DNA of 64,000 nucleotides from Trichobilharzia szidati (GCA_944472155.2 OX235272.1:16972354-17036353), one strand, 5' to 3'; numbered from the stretch's first letter, positions 21,316 through 33,249 are shown. A program made the numbers and translations. The notes: generated from the letters alone by a model not told the origin.

Positions 21316-21331
21316 AGCCCTCTTAAGGGCT
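21316..21331 (+). terminator. histone-type 3' stem-loop
   Basis: AGCCCT and AGGGCT form a 6-bp stem around CTTA, 33 bases after the H2B stop. Replication-dependent histone mRNAs end with such a 6-bp stem and 4-base loop. The pseudogene therefore arose by DNA duplication rather than from a polyadenylated mRNA. Confidence 0.8.
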
Positions 21332-21334
21332 ACT

Positions 21335-21500
21335 TATGCATCGGTGGCATATGGTCCGGGGTTCAATCCCCTGCCGACGCACACCCGATATCTATGGTCG
21401 GCCTGCAAATTTGGGCTACCGATATCCATGCTGAAAATTCCATACCTGTACTGAAAAATACGTGTGGCATCAAGCTGTAATCAAAATAATAAAAAAATAA
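21335..21500 (+). mobile_element. SINE B (no LINE-like tail), head damaged
   Basis: The region between box A and box B is deleted (GCATCGGTGGCATATGGTCC), while box B (GGTTCAATCCC) and the body are kept. The A2 counterpart 57205-57400 has the complete head. Confidence 0.7.
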
Positions 21501-22439
21501 TAGAGTAGTTCTATCTTTGATTATTAGTAGAAACCTTTGGTGTAAACGTCTGAAGGGTCCAAAAAGTATACATCAGTTATGAATAGTTTATGTGCGCTAT
21601 CGGTTCATGCTTAGATCTTTCTTGGTTAGAACCGAAAACCCACAAACTCAACATCGAAATATCCTCGGGTTAGACTCAAATCATGTATCTTTTCTGTGAA
21701 GTATATTTCAAAGCCATTTGCAAGCAGCAGATTGTACATCATAAAGTTCATGAAGACTAATCTTACCTTATTGTTAACTAAAACCTGGTATGAATCAGGA
21801 GGATTCTACCGTCCCGAAGGCTTGAATCGTCGGATTAAGCACCTGATTTCTAGCCAATTTGTCTGATGATAAACTTTAATTAATTCGGCAACTGCCAAAA
21901 CTGGATAGTGTCATCAGTGGTGTTCACAGCCTCTTATATGAGAAATCTTTTCTGCTTAACTGAGCTCTAACAACACCTCTAACTCTATTCTAAATTAATC
22001 CTATATCGGGTGACAATGTTCGAAGGAGAAAGCAATTAATTGACATTCGTAATAAGCATCCTAACTATAACCAAACAATGTAGCTTCCTATCCTAATCTA
22101 TTGACTTTCATTTACTTACCTCATACTCTACCCTTAATCTCACCATATTATTCCGAATTAAAATAGGAGGTAGAAGATAAGCACCTATGTCCAAAGACTG
22201 GGCTGGGATTTTCACTTTTCCAATAAATATATTACGGGCAAAGATTCACAGTGAACCTCCACACCTGCTAAGATCTCTCCCATGAAACAACCACAATTAG
22301 ACCTAACTTTTATGCAATCAAAAAGTTACAATTCCTTCACAATAACCGCTCCATATCACCATAGTAAAATTGTAAAATTATGCATTAATAATATGGATAA
22401 TATTCCTCTTTTTGTACGATAAAAATTGTGAAAATAATA

Positions 22440-22770
22440 ATATAATAACTGGTTCCATGCATGAGGTTACCTGGGGTTCTAATATGGAGCCAGCGAGGTT
22501 TTACTGAGACAGGTAAGAGGATAGTTACTTACGTATGACACTGACAGGCAGTTGTGTTATGTATCATAAAGTGGCAGAAGCTGCAATTCATTGGCGGCTG
22601 GATCCCATCCCACTGCCTGAAGAGTTTAAAAGTTCGCCTTGTAACTTAAATGTTCTAGGTTGCAATCTAGGTGGGCTCGTATTGGTGAAGGGGTAAATGG
22701 CTATTCCGTACTCTCCGGTTTCCCAATGTTCCTTCGGCTGGTGTCATCCTGCGATCAAACTAATGACGAT
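22440..22770 (+). mobile_element. ancient SINE A copy
   Basis: It matches the SINE A leader (CCTGGGGTTCTA), tRNA-like part (TTCGCCTTGTAACTTAAATG) and 3' part (CTCCGGTTTCCCAATGTTCC). The hammerhead core is lost. The duplicate is 59035-59370. Confidence 0.6.
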
Positions 22771-22846
22771 GGGAATCAACGATGTTAGTAAACACACGCT
22801 TAGTACATAAACTATCAGTGCCGGAAAGGCACTAAATTACTAAACA

Positions 22847-23151
22847 CAGTATACTGAAAAGCAATTAGTGTGGTTAAAGTAACTACATATAAACAAAAAC
22901 AAAAAATATTTAAAATTAGACACAGAATTATAGCGAAATAAAAAGGGTTAATTATTTGTGCATTTCAATAACAACAAAAACAACAGAATTTAAGGCGAGT
23001 ACCAGAGTAACAACAATAATAAAAATGTTAGTAAACATTTTCCGGAAGCTTTTTAATAATACTGCTTCATTAAAACACACAAAATATTTAAAAACTGTTG
23101 AACAATTGAACAATTTTCATCATAATAAAAATGAGCATGTGAACCAATCTT
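22847..23151. repeat. 305-bp stretch identical between the two A copies
   Basis: It aligns base for base and without gaps with 59459-59763, while sequence on its left differs at many sites. It is AT-rich and contains a 65-codon frame (22956-23151) that is probably incidental. Confidence 0.7.
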
Positions 23152-23494
23152 ATATATATTTTCCACAAAGTAGAGGAGAGCACTGAAACAGAATTTTAAA
23201 TTAGGGGAAAAACAAAATGGAAGTTATATGTTGAATGCATGAATTCATATTGTATGTATCCATCCATACATATATATATATATTGGCATAAAGATACACA
23301 CTAATAGAAGATGGATGCCCATCTCTTTGTAATTCCACATGATTAGGATTGACAGGAGACAAGATGAAGCTAGGCAGTTTGTGTGATAAAAAGTGGACAA
23401 TCAAGATGCATTAACTCATATGATATCTGGGTATGACTCGTGATAACTGCAATGAAATGATGATGATGATACTGGCAGTTTGGTCGAGTAGCTC

Positions 23495-23560
23495 AATTGA
23501 CAAAGCGCTAGACTAGCGATTTGAAAATCTCTGGAATCTGGCTGCCATACAGATCTTCAT
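23495..23560 (+). repeat. tRNA-like fragment
   Basis: GGTCGAGTAGCTCAATTGAC resembles a tRNA 5' half with box A (TAGCTCAATTG). A decayed box B (TGGAATCTGGC) follows. A copy is in A2 near 60118. It is too diverged to be a functional tRNA. Confidence 0.4.
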
Positions 23561-23634
23561 TTCAATTTCAATAACCTTGTTTGATTAGTGGCAGTCTACC
23601 AAAGCAAAGCTATTTTCAATGACTGATTTATTAT

Positions 23635-24660
23635 TATTATTATTGTTTCCTTTAGTTCCTAGAGGAACATAAGGCTTCAGCCGCACGTCTCCATTGTGTT
23701 CGGTTCTCTGCCAAACTTTTCACCTGGCTCCACGTCTGCCAACATGCTTTCATCCCCTCTTCACATGACCTCCTCCATGTCACCCCACCCTCACACTGAC
23801 GACCAACTTGCCGCTTCCCCTTCGGGTTCCACTCGAGCAATGGCTTCTCTGGTGATGTCACTTGATGGTTTGTTTCCTCAGAGTATGGCCAGCCAATCCA
23901 TCTCCATTTCTTCCTGCCTATTTGTTTCACAATCGGTTCCTGCTGAGTTGGTTCGCTCATTGCCAGAGATCCATCTCTGTTGCTAATCTTTTCTGGCCGG
24001 CCATCTGATCTTGAGTATTGAGCGAAGACATCTGTTAATGAAGGTCTGTAGTTTGTTTGAGGTGCTCTTTATGACGCGCCAAGTCTCTATACCGTATAGC
24101 AGTACTGACTTCACATTGGAGTTGAAAATCCGGATCTTATCTTTGATGCTGAGTGCTGTTGACCTCCACACAGACTTGAGAGTAGTGAAAACTTCCCTTG
24201 CTTTCCCAATCCTCGCTTTGATATCCTCGTCAGTTCCGTCTGCCTGTAGTTGAAACGATACTTCCTAGGTTGGTGGGTTAAGGAGGTTGCTTCTTTCATA
24301 CTTCTCCCATTTATGCTGATTGTTGTCTGTTGTTGTTGTTCTTCATCACCTCTGTTTTCTCTGTGTTCACCTGAAGTCCTATCTTTGATGCTTCTTCTGC
24401 CAACTTGTTGCTTTTCACTTGCATATCTTCCAGTTTATGGAAAGTCAGACATATATCATCGGCGAAGTCCAGATCCTCCAAGTTTTTCGTGAGTGAGTCC
24501 ATTTTATGCCTGTTTCCTCATTGCCTGCCGCTGTTTGTCGCATTATCCAATCTACTGCAATCAGGAAAACCATTGGCGATAGTAGGCAGCCTTGTCTTAC
24601 TCCCGTCTTCACTGATTGATTGAGGTCAATAGTTGGATACCATTTCAGATCAATCTGTAG
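23635..24660 (-). mobile_element. non-LTR 3' fragment at the right edge of segment A1
   Basis: About 1 kb on the minus strand: the AAT tail, the terminal coding region (RRKWRWIGWPYSEE, TWRRSCEE), an upstream frame with IFNSNVKSVLLYGIETWR, then the region with LEDLDFADDICL (24311-24502), the F-A-D-D form of the reverse transcriptase catalytic motif. Frames are interrupted between these blocks. Confidence 0.85.
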
Positions 24661-24998
24661 TGCTTACCAGCCAACCGAATCGAAGTGATTTAAACAGTGG
24701 ATGATAGTTTCACTTGTTCGAAGCCCAGCTGGTCGGTGGTGTAGTCAGTTTCACTGAGCTTAGAAAGTCTAATCAGTTCAAATCATGCGAAATCTAGATG
24801 GCTAGCTACACAAATCATACCTTTATGTTTGTTTTCTAGATTGTCATTTACAGTGTCAAACAGATCATATACTGTGATCTGAATAATTTCAGTTTCAAGT
24901 GACATTTGTGGTGAAATTTATTCTAGAATTGTGTAAACTGCAGATTGTGAATTAACTTTTAAACTGAGAATTTAATTTATCTCAGGTACTCTTGATAA
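24661..24998. other. no gene seen
   Basis: AT-rich sequence, present only in the first copy of the duplicated block. Confidence 0.5.
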
Positions 24999-25008
24999 CT
25001 AGGTGGAT

Positions 25009-25950
25009 AAAATAAAAACGTTACGTAATATTGTGTGAAATTTAATAGCAAAGAATTTAATGTTGGATAAAGGAACTGATTTAGAACGACAAGTGGAACA
25101 AGTGAAATAATACCGAGTACAGTTCAAAGTGAGAGTGGTAATAGTAACAATTGACGTAATAAGGAAGAGTATACAAATTGAATAGACAAAAATGAAAAAT
25201 TGGTAGAGCTGAAATATGATTGGGAATTACCATACTTTAGCAAAGACGGATTAAGACCATGAAAGTTGGAGGGGTTGGAGGAACTTTTTCTGTACACAGA
25301 GATCTGGCTTTTCTGTTTCGATAGCCAAAGATGGCTTCAGCAATACAGATGAGTCGGGTACGTAGGGATTTGGGTAATTTACTCTTTGCCGTGTAGATGA
25401 CTTTGAAGGCGGAGGCTATAGAGAGATAGGGTGATCATTATCGACTAGAATGTTGAATGATCGCGCTTCTTATTGCTCCACTTCCACCTTTTCGTAACTA
25501 TGCAGGATAGTGTTCTTGCACCCTCTTGGACAAAACTCGTGTCGAACGACCGATATACCTAGCTCCACACGAGTAGGTGAATTGTTAAACACACATAGAG
25601 TTGGTCAACAGCGGGATCTTGTCCTTCAGGTTATTGAACAGTAATGGTCGACTAGTAAAGACTATTCTCAGGGATGCAGCAGGGAATGTTCTTTTCAGGG
25701 ACTGTGATATCCTTCGTTTCATGATATCGGAAGCTAAGTCCCTTTTGAGTTCCAAGCTCATGTAAAGTATCTTCTTCGGTATGGATGATAAGTCACGTTT
25801 TATAGGAATTGAATGTATGTTCTTATCTATATTAAATTTCACACAATATTACGCAACGTTTTTATTTTATTCGATTTGTCTACTAATCATAATTGCACAC
25901 CTTTTTCAAGTTCTATCCATCCTATGAATTATTCTATATATGACATTAAT
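25009..25950 (-). mobile_element. Penelope-like element with foldback ends
   Basis: Arms near 25009-25050 and 25835-25880 are inverted repeats. TAGGTGGATA flanks the insertion at 24999-25008 and 25951-25960. The minus strand encodes a linker (25585-25842, FPAASLRIVFTSRPLLFNN) and a GIY-YIG part near 25440-25590 (YIGRSTR, VQEH). Stops fall in the C-terminal half. Confidence 0.75.
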
Positions 25951-26044
25951 TAGGTGGATATCATGCTTTTATAAGAAGTATAATAGAACGTGTATGTTTA
26001 ATTAGTTAGAAGAGATACAGGAACAAGTCATTGTTTCAAAACTT

Positions 26045-26430
26045 CATTTTAGAACTTATTATCATTCCCGTGGGTTGTTAATAGAACACAGGGTTTCAGT
26101 AACACATCTCCATTTCATCATATTTCCTGTAGTGATTTTTAACTGGCTCCACAGTTGTCCATAAACTTTCCTCTCCCCCTTACACCATCTCATCTATGTC
26201 ACCCTCAGATGCCAGACTCATCGTTTCCCTTTCAGGTTCCACGCAAAGTTTGTATGGGGCGTAAGATTATTCAATGGTCATCCTATTGTCTGTCCAATGT
26301 ATCTACACTTCCTTAGGTATATCTGTTGGGTGACAGATTCTTAACTGGATCGTTTCCAAGGTTCTTTATTGCTTATCCTTTATTATCCGCCATCAAATCA
26401 GTAGAAAGTCTGCAGTAGCTTGCTGTTCAT
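26045..26430 (-). mobile_element. degenerate non-LTR 3' fragment
   Basis: CCCGTGGGTTGTTAATAGAAC replaces the usual 3' end, and the minus-strand terminal coding region is recognisable but broken. Confidence 0.6.
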
Positions 26431-26844
26431 TAACTTAGCATTTATTGACGATTTTTCTTTTTTTTCTTATACAAAATTTGGCCAAAAACTAAGTATTCAC
26501 CCTTGTCATAACTCATTTTTACTGGATTATCAGGCACAAAGCTGGCTTCAATACACTAGGTAACCATTATTTTGCAGTATCAGCATGTTCCAGTGGTTTA
26601 GTTTAACTGTCAACTCATGTTTAACAAGCATTAAATTTCAGTATGGATAATATCTATGACAAATACACTTTGAAACTAGAAAATTCAACGGTATTGGTAT
26701 TAAGACTGCACATTTTGGTTGAATTATAATTTCAAGAAGCACACACCAAAATTCGAGGAATGATCACGATTGTGTCTTTTCGGAATTGCTTTTCATTGGC
26801 AGCTGTCTATGTAAGATTTACTGAAGCGTACGAAGAAGTATTAT
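26431..26844. other. no gene seen
   Basis: No coding or repeat signal is supported. Confidence 0.45.
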
Positions 26845-27229
26845 ATTATTATTGTTCCCTTGGGTTCCTAGTGGAACATAGGGCTTCAACCACACGTCTC
26901 CACTTGCTTCTGTCTTCTGCTGTACTTTCCAACTACATCCATGTCAATCCATACTATTTCAACTCCTCTCAACATGATCTCCTCCATGTCACCCTTGCAC
27001 TGACGTCACACTCGCCGCTTCCCTTTCAAATTCCACTCGAGCGTTGGCCTGACGCGCGATGTCACCCAGAGAGTGGCCTCCTCAGTCAGGGAGTGTCCAA
27101 TCCATCTCCACTTTCTCCTGCATATTTGTTGGGCGATTGCTTCTTGTTGTGTTTGTTCCCATTGTTTCTTGTAGGTTCTTGTTCTTTCCGGCCATCTGAT
27201 CTTCAGTATAGAGCCAGCGAAGACAGTTA
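26845..27229 (-). mobile_element. non-LTR 3' fragment, left half of an inverted pair
   Basis: AAT tail, CCCTTGGGTTCCTAGTGGAAC, then the terminal coding region (KIRWPERTRTYKKQW, RRKWRWIGHS on minus). At about 27229 it switches directly into a plus-strand copy. Confidence 0.8.
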
Positions 27230-27880
27230 GTTGTCTCAACTACAGGAGGAACGGACGAGGATGTCAAATCGAGAATCGGGAAGGCGAGAAACACATTCAT
27301 CAAACTGAAACCAATCTGGAAATCTTCGTCACTCCTCAACACCAACAACAAAATTCGGATTTTCAATACAAACGTCAAGTCAGTCACTTCTTCTATACGG
27401 ATGGATCAGAAACTTAGCGGCGGGTCACAAAGAATGAATATTTCCAACAGCCTGTTGCAGACCTTTATCAACAACAACTGTCTTCGACGGCTCTATACTG
27501 AAGATCAGATGGCCGGAAAGAACAAGAACCAACAAGAAACTATGGGAACAAACAAAACAAACAAGAACCAATCGCTCAACATATATGCAGGAGAAGTTGG
27601 CGATGGATTGGACACTCATTGGTTGAGGAGGCCACTCGCTGGGTGACATCGTGCGTCAGGCCAACGTTTGAGTTTACCCGAAAGGGAAGTGGCGAGTGGG
27701 ACGTCAGTGCAAGGGTGACATGGAGGAGATCGTGTGAAGAGGAGCTGAAACAGTATGGACTAACATGGATTCAGGTGAAAAGTACAGCAGAAGACAGAAG
27801 CAAGTGGAGATGTGTAGTTGAAGCCCTATGTTCCACTAGGAACTCAAGGGGGAACAATGAGAAATAATAATTATAATAAT
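27230..27880 (+). mobile_element. non-LTR 3' fragment, right half of an inverted pair
   Basis: It starts at the CTCAACTACAGGAGG region, passes through coding blocks (SSIRMDQKLSGG; TWRRSCEEELKQYGL; KWRCVVEALCSTRN) in several frames, and ends with an irregular AAT tail. Segment C starts right after it. Confidence 0.8.
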
Positions 27881-28564
27881 AACTCATGCTTCATTAATCA
27901 CTTGTGACCTGCTGAGTCTCATAGCATTCAACTAATTGACTTTTGGTGGTTTGAGACAGTCAGCATCAAGATATGAAGCTAGACAGCGTATTTATTATCA
28001 CTTGTCAGCAAAGTTTATTTACAACTACTACTGCTCCTCACCAGATATTAATGGCACGTTAATTTAACTTTGACCTACTCAAGGTTCAATCAATCAAACT
28101 TATTTCAAGATTCTTCATTTTAGTTCTTAGAGTTTCCAGAATCCGGTCAACCAAGTATATGATTTAGGGATGTTAGGAAATTTATGAGATGTTTTACCTA
28201 TAGATGCTCTAGAATCTCTAAATTATTGTTAGTTCTACTTAGACCAGTATATCTTGTTACTTACAGTTTACGAATTAGGGTATAGAAAAGAAAGTTCTAC
28301 TCTTTCAAAATGTTCATACATTTGGTTCCCTTGATCTTCTTTTCTCTATCGAAAGTTCTATTCTCCCTTGACATATGTCTTTAACTGTTTGTTACCGCAA
28401 GCATGAGCACGACAGACTGTTATCGGAGAAGGGCATACTCTGTACTTTAAATACACAATAATCATCACCCATAGGTATAAAGTGTACTCTTAAAAGGACT
28501 TTAAACGCTTGGGACATTCTTGAGACCTTCACAAGTAACTGAATGCACATGACCATCTGTTAAT

Positions 28565-29010
28565 ATTATTATACTTTTATTCCTTTGGGTTCGTGGTGGA
28601 ACATAGGGTTACAACAGCACAACGTTAATTCACTCTGTTTTCTGTATTCGTCTTCAAATGGCTCCACATAAGCTTTCTTATTCTCCTCACACGATCCGTC
28701 CCACTTCACACTTGGGTGCCTAACTCGTCGCTTCTTGTTCGGGTTCCCCTTCCTATCATGTGATTTCACTCAGTGATCTTATAAGGGTATGTCTAGTGCA
28801 TTTCCTCTTTTGTGTTGCATAGTTCTTGGTTTGGTAGTAGGTTCTTAGTTAGTTCGTTGCCATAGTCCCTTCTTGCTTATCCTTGCTGACTAACCATCTG
28901 ATCTTCAGTGCAGAGTGAAGGTGGATATCCATCAAAGTCTGCTGAAGATGCTTATGGTGATGTGCCTTCCAAGTCTCTGAGCTATATAGCCCTCAGTTTG
29001 TGCCGAATAT
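28565..29010 (-). mobile_element. degenerate non-LTR 3' fragment in segment C
   Basis: CCTTTGGGTTCGTGGTGGAAC and the decayed terminal coding region. It is shared with 62075-62500. Confidence 0.65.
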
Positions 29011-29440
29011 ACTTTGAAATCAGCCTAATTCCCCACAAACTTAACATTTTAATATACATAATCTTAAGCATTCATCTGAATGTAAGCCGAAAATGTCTCC
29101 TTTCCCTGGTTAGATAGCTAAATACTCAAAACAAAATGAACCGAAACTTCAAACAAAAAGTATGAGAAAAAATTTCAACAAACACCAGCTTTATTTCATA
29201 CTATAAATGTATTATGCCTATGAATATTATTAACTAGTTAGGTCAACTGGAATACGCATAGGAAATTAAGAACTTCAAACATAAAAGAAATGGCTTATTA
29301 CTTTTACCAATGAAGGGAAATATTCAGGTCAAAGACTGTTTCCGGAATGTTCGAGGATACCAGGCTTTTCCTGCTTCATTTCATTTATTTATCTGTGTAA
29401 ATCAAAAGTCCCCTTAGTTCAGTTAAAACAATATGGTTTT

Positions 29441-29479
29441 GAGCAAACAGTTGTTTTCGATAAATACTTCCTCAGGCTC
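29441..29479 (-). ncRNA. hammerhead-like motif, GAGC/GCTC PLE type
   Basis: Minus strand: GAGC, CTGAGGA, a weak AT stem II, GAAA, AACA/TGTT as stem III, then GCTC. The core matches CUGANGA. It lies in a PLE terminus fragment with no coding part nearby. Confidence 0.5.
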
Positions 29480-29559
29480 TACAGTTACAAATCCATGAAT
29501 ATTGTAATACAAATAGCCATTAAAGGCATGTGAAAATTATATCGTAAACTGTATTGGGT

Positions 29560-30190
29560 TATTATTATTATTGTTTCCTTTAATTCCTACAGGAACATAC
29601 GGCCTCAGCCGTGCGTCTCCGTTGCGTTCGGTTCTCTGCTAGAGTCTTCACATGCCTCCAAGTCTACCCACACGTTTTCATCTCCCCTTCACATAACCTC
29701 CTCCAAGTCACCCAACCCTCACACTGACGACCAACTCGCCGCTTCTCGTTCGGGTTCCACTCGAGCAATGGCCTGGCGTGTAATGTCACTTGATGCATTG
29801 TTTCCTCAAAATATGGCCAGCCAATCCATCTCCATTTCTTCCTGCCTGCCTATTTCTTTCACAATCGGTTCCTGCTTAGTTAGTCCGCTCATTGCCACAG
29901 ATCCCTCTCTGTTGCTGATCTTTTCTGGCCAGCCATCTGATCTTGAGTGGTATTGAGCGAAGACAACTGTTAATGAAGGTCTTTAGTTTGTTAGAGATGC
30001 TGTTTTATGACGCGCAGTGCAAGTCTCTGATCCATCCGTATAGTGAGTAGCACTGACTGACTTCACATTGGAGTTGAAAATCCGGATCTTATGTTCGTTT
30101 TGATTCTGAGTGCTGAGTGTTGACCTCCACACAGACTTGAGAGTAGTGAAAGCTTGTCTTGCTTTTCCGATTCTTGCTTGCGCATACTAG
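29560..30190 (-). mobile_element. non-LTR 3' fragment at the right edge of segment C1
   Basis: AAT tail and TTCCTACAGGAACAT, then the terminal coding region with frame breaks. The other C copy lacks a non-LTR element at this exact point. Confidence 0.8.
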
Positions 30191-30439
30191 TAAAAGGAAT
30201 CATATTTTAGTCAGTCAAGTAATCCATGGTAGGCAAATTGCTATGAAGTAAACATTCTAATCCTTGCAGTTCCAGCATTTTCAATTCTTACGCCTACGAT
30301 TAAACAATGAAATTCTGTGAACTCTTCTACTTCATACTGTATCTACAAGTTCATCTGAAGTTAATAATGACACCTACACACATAGAACCAGTAGAATTTC
30401 CTAATTTCGTAGGAAAGAACATGTTCTTAAATAGTTATT

Positions 30440-30690
30440 AAGTCGACATGGACAACCCAAATGTACTTAATCTGAATAGAAATCCTGCATCATTCATTGC
30501 AAAACATTTACCGATGTCTGGTCACAAAATCAATAATAATGGCTGCCTCTCAATTATTTTACATCACTCTAATTCAAGGTTATTAAAGGTGATGGAAGCA
30601 CTTCGGATTAATCATATGCATCATAAACTATGCGTAGAGGTAAATACAGACTTCAACCTTCGCCCACTAGATAACTTGACCTACTAAAAT
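30440..30690 (+). mobile_element. diverged PLE endonuclease C-terminus
   Basis: The frame 30448-30687 contains IAKHLPMSGHKI and LLKVMEALRI ... KLCVEV, in the same order as the C-terminal blocks of the other PLE copies (AIxxHxxxTGH, LLxxAEAxxI, LCxQ). No inverted arms or flanking duplication were found. Confidence 0.5.
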
Positions 30691-31139
30691 TAAACTGTTT
30701 ATAAGCATGTGCTTTTATGCTGTATAACTGAGTAATTGTCATACGTTTCATTGTGTTATTGTTAACCATGTCAGTTTTAAAGTGATCATAAAGAAATTAC
30801 GAAATGTCATCATCTTGCTATATCTGTTTGTAAATCTGTGATTTTAGCTTCACAATAAATGTAATTCTTGTGACAGGTTAGACGTCAAACCCTTCCTTAT
30901 ATATCGATTTTATATCAGGTATCACTGTAGAAGATTTACCTGGATAATTTCAACCGTTGATATATCTGAAGAGTGATAAACTTTACTAGTTGAAGCATAT
31001 ATAAAGTAACTGAATACAGCACTACAAGCAGGTATACGTTCAATAATCAGATGAAGAATGCGGAAATTATCCTGAATTTTTAATATAATAAGTAGTAAAT
31101 ACATCTTGAATGATTAAAACAAAACTGACCTCTTCCCGA
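30691..31139. other. no gene seen
   Basis: AT-rich sequence with no supported feature. Confidence 0.45.
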
Positions 31140-33045
31140 TTCCAGCGAGCTCCGATTATGATCAGGAGCGAAAGGTACTTAAACGAAAACTAACAGAAAG
31201 TCCTCGCAACGAGCGTGAACAGTGGTGGGTGACAAAAGCGAAAGAGATGGAAAAGGCAAACCAGACAACTATTTAGACTTACCAGGGAAACAGGTGGCAA
31301 AAGGCAAATGATAAGCGAAACAATCTCGGAGAAAAATGGCACCATAGTTAGCTCCCAGGATAGACGACTGGAACGCTGGAAAGAACACTATGAGGAGCAG
31401 TTTAATTGGCCTTCAGCCACACTTAACCTGCTGAACATCCAACACCTCCTTGAATGGGATAAAGATACAGATCCTCCACCCTTAACTGAGGTTACTAAAG
31501 CTTGTCACTAATCTGAAGCAAGGCAAAGCAGCGGGACCTGATGGAATGACTCCAGAGGTATTTAAGTACGGTGGAGACAGTTTACTATGTGCATTAGCTG
31601 AGGTTCTAGGCAGCGTCTGGGAATCAGAGCAAGTTCCATCGGGTTGGTGTAAGTCACTCATCATCCCGATATACAAGAAGGGAGACAAGTCTTCTTGTGA
31701 TAATCACAGAGGGATTAGCTTGACTAATATAGTACCTAAAATCCTAGGCTCAATAATACTGCGTAGACTAAGTGGTGTTCGGGATGCACAAACACGAGAA
31801 AACTAGGCAGGTTTTAGGCCAGGAGGAGGGTGTATTGATCATATCTTCACCCTTCGACAGATTCTAGAACATAGGCATTCCCACCGGTGTCCAACAATCA
31901 TTATATTTCTTAACCTAAAGGTGGCATTCTATTCTTTCGGCCGAGGGGTTCTCTGACAATGTGGAGGGAATGCCGAAAAAATACATTGCACTGATTAAGG
32001 CACTCTACTCGTACTCATGCAGCCAGGTGAGGGCTTACGGCGAGTTGTCATCTGAAGTGGTGACGACTAGTGGCGTCTGTCAAGGATGCCCATTATCCCC
32101 ATTCTTATTCAACTTCATCGTAGACGTACTAACAGACTTAACCCTAACACACTCCAGCGACTCAGGGATTGACTTGCTACCAGGGAATAATCTCGTCGAC
32201 TTAGAATACGCGGACGATATAGTCCTTCTAGACGAGGAAACTGACAAAATAGAGCAGAGTCTACTGAACACCTTGAGCAACAATCTTCGCATATTTGGCA
32301 TGCGATTCGCCCCTGTAAAATGTAAGATGATACTGCAGGATTGGACTTCATCGACCCCTAGATTAGAAATAGGAAGTGAAGTGGTAGAGCACGTTGACCG
32401 CTTCACTTACTTAGGAAGTACCATCAGTCCCAACGGTTTGATCTCTGACAAAATCTCAGTACGAATACAGAGGGCTAGTTGCGCATATGCCAGCTTACAC
32501 CGTCTCTGGCGTAGACGTGATATCCGACTATCGACCAAAGGGCGTGTGTACTGCTCATCAGTCCGCTCCGTCCTCCTTTATGATTGTGAGACCTGGCCAT
32601 TGAGAGCGGAAGACATGAAAAAATTAGCTGTCTTCGATCAAAGGTATCTGCGTTCTATCTCCCATGTGAAGTGGTATAATAAGGTGAGCAATGTTGAGGT
32701 TAGGCGTCGAGTTCTAGGTAAAGAGTGGAAGTCATTAGATGAGGCTGTGAAGTTACACCAGTTAAGATGGTTAGGACATGTGCTACGTATGCCTAGTCAT
32801 CGCCTTCCTCGACGAATAATGTTAGCTGATATAGGGTCAGGCTGGAAAAGAGCAAGCGGTGGTCTAACGAAAACATGGCACCAGTCAATGAAATCTACAA
32901 CAGTTAGTCTAAGCCACGTAGGAGGGTGTACACTTCCCGACTGTTTGGGGTTGTCGGGACAGTAAAAACCAATGGTTAGAAACAATTGGTGACATGGCTC
33001 AAAATCGTTCTCAGTGAAGGCGCGGATGCATCTACTCCTTGTGAC
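31140..33045 (+). pseudogene. RTE-like reverse transcriptase gene, decayed and 5'-truncated
   Basis: Several frames carry a non-LTR reverse transcriptase in order: ERWKEHYEEQFN (about 31375), GPDGMTPEVFKYGG (about 31530), IIPIYKKGD ... RGISLTN (31655-31730), QAGFRPGGGCIDHIFTLRQI (from 31804), motif A (FLNLKVAFYS near 31910), motif B-like VCQGCPLSPFLFNF and motif C LEYADDIVLL in the long frame 31961-32965. The C-terminal region follows (SVLLYDCETWPLR; LRWLGHVLRMP). TAG at 31804-31806 and a frame change near 31950 break it. Both motif A aspartates are replaced (N and Y), so even a repaired frame would lack a metal-binding residue. The normal end is near 33040. The upstream endonuclease domain is absent. 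Confidence 0.88.
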
Positions 33046-33249
33046 TCGTGATTTCCAATGAAACTGTTTTGTACTTCGTTATTACTATACCTTTGTCTCA
33101 CACCACTGTTTACTGTCTATAATATGCATTTCTCCTACTTTCTTCTCTTGCTTTGTGTGGTACATGGAGTGTGGCGGCTTGAACTGCCGCACATATATGC
33201 AAAGTTCTATGTCGAAAACCGGCCGACCGTCCCGGTTATGGACTTTTAA

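Larger units (their letters stand above)
19190..23640 (+). repeat. duplicated segment A, copy 1
   Basis: Direct copy of 55108-60262 apart from an RTE insertion there (57640-58353). Homology begins inside the non-LTR fragment 19026-19590 and runs into the next one (23635-24660). It carries an H2B pseudogene, a SINE B, an old SINE A and a 305-bp stretch with no differences (22847-23151). Confidence 0.9.
27880..29560 (+). repeat. duplicated segment C, copy 1
   Basis: Colinear with 61420-63018, with scattered differences and small indels. It contains a degenerate minus-strand non-LTR fragment (28565-29010) and a PLE terminus fragment (29400-29500). The right edge is the AAT tail of the non-LTR copy 29560-30190. 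Confidence 0.85.

Noticed and set aside
22956..23186. Frame conserved in both A copies (66 identical codons)
   Set aside because: The nucleotides themselves are identical over 305 bp including non-coding flanks, so frame conservation says nothing about coding.
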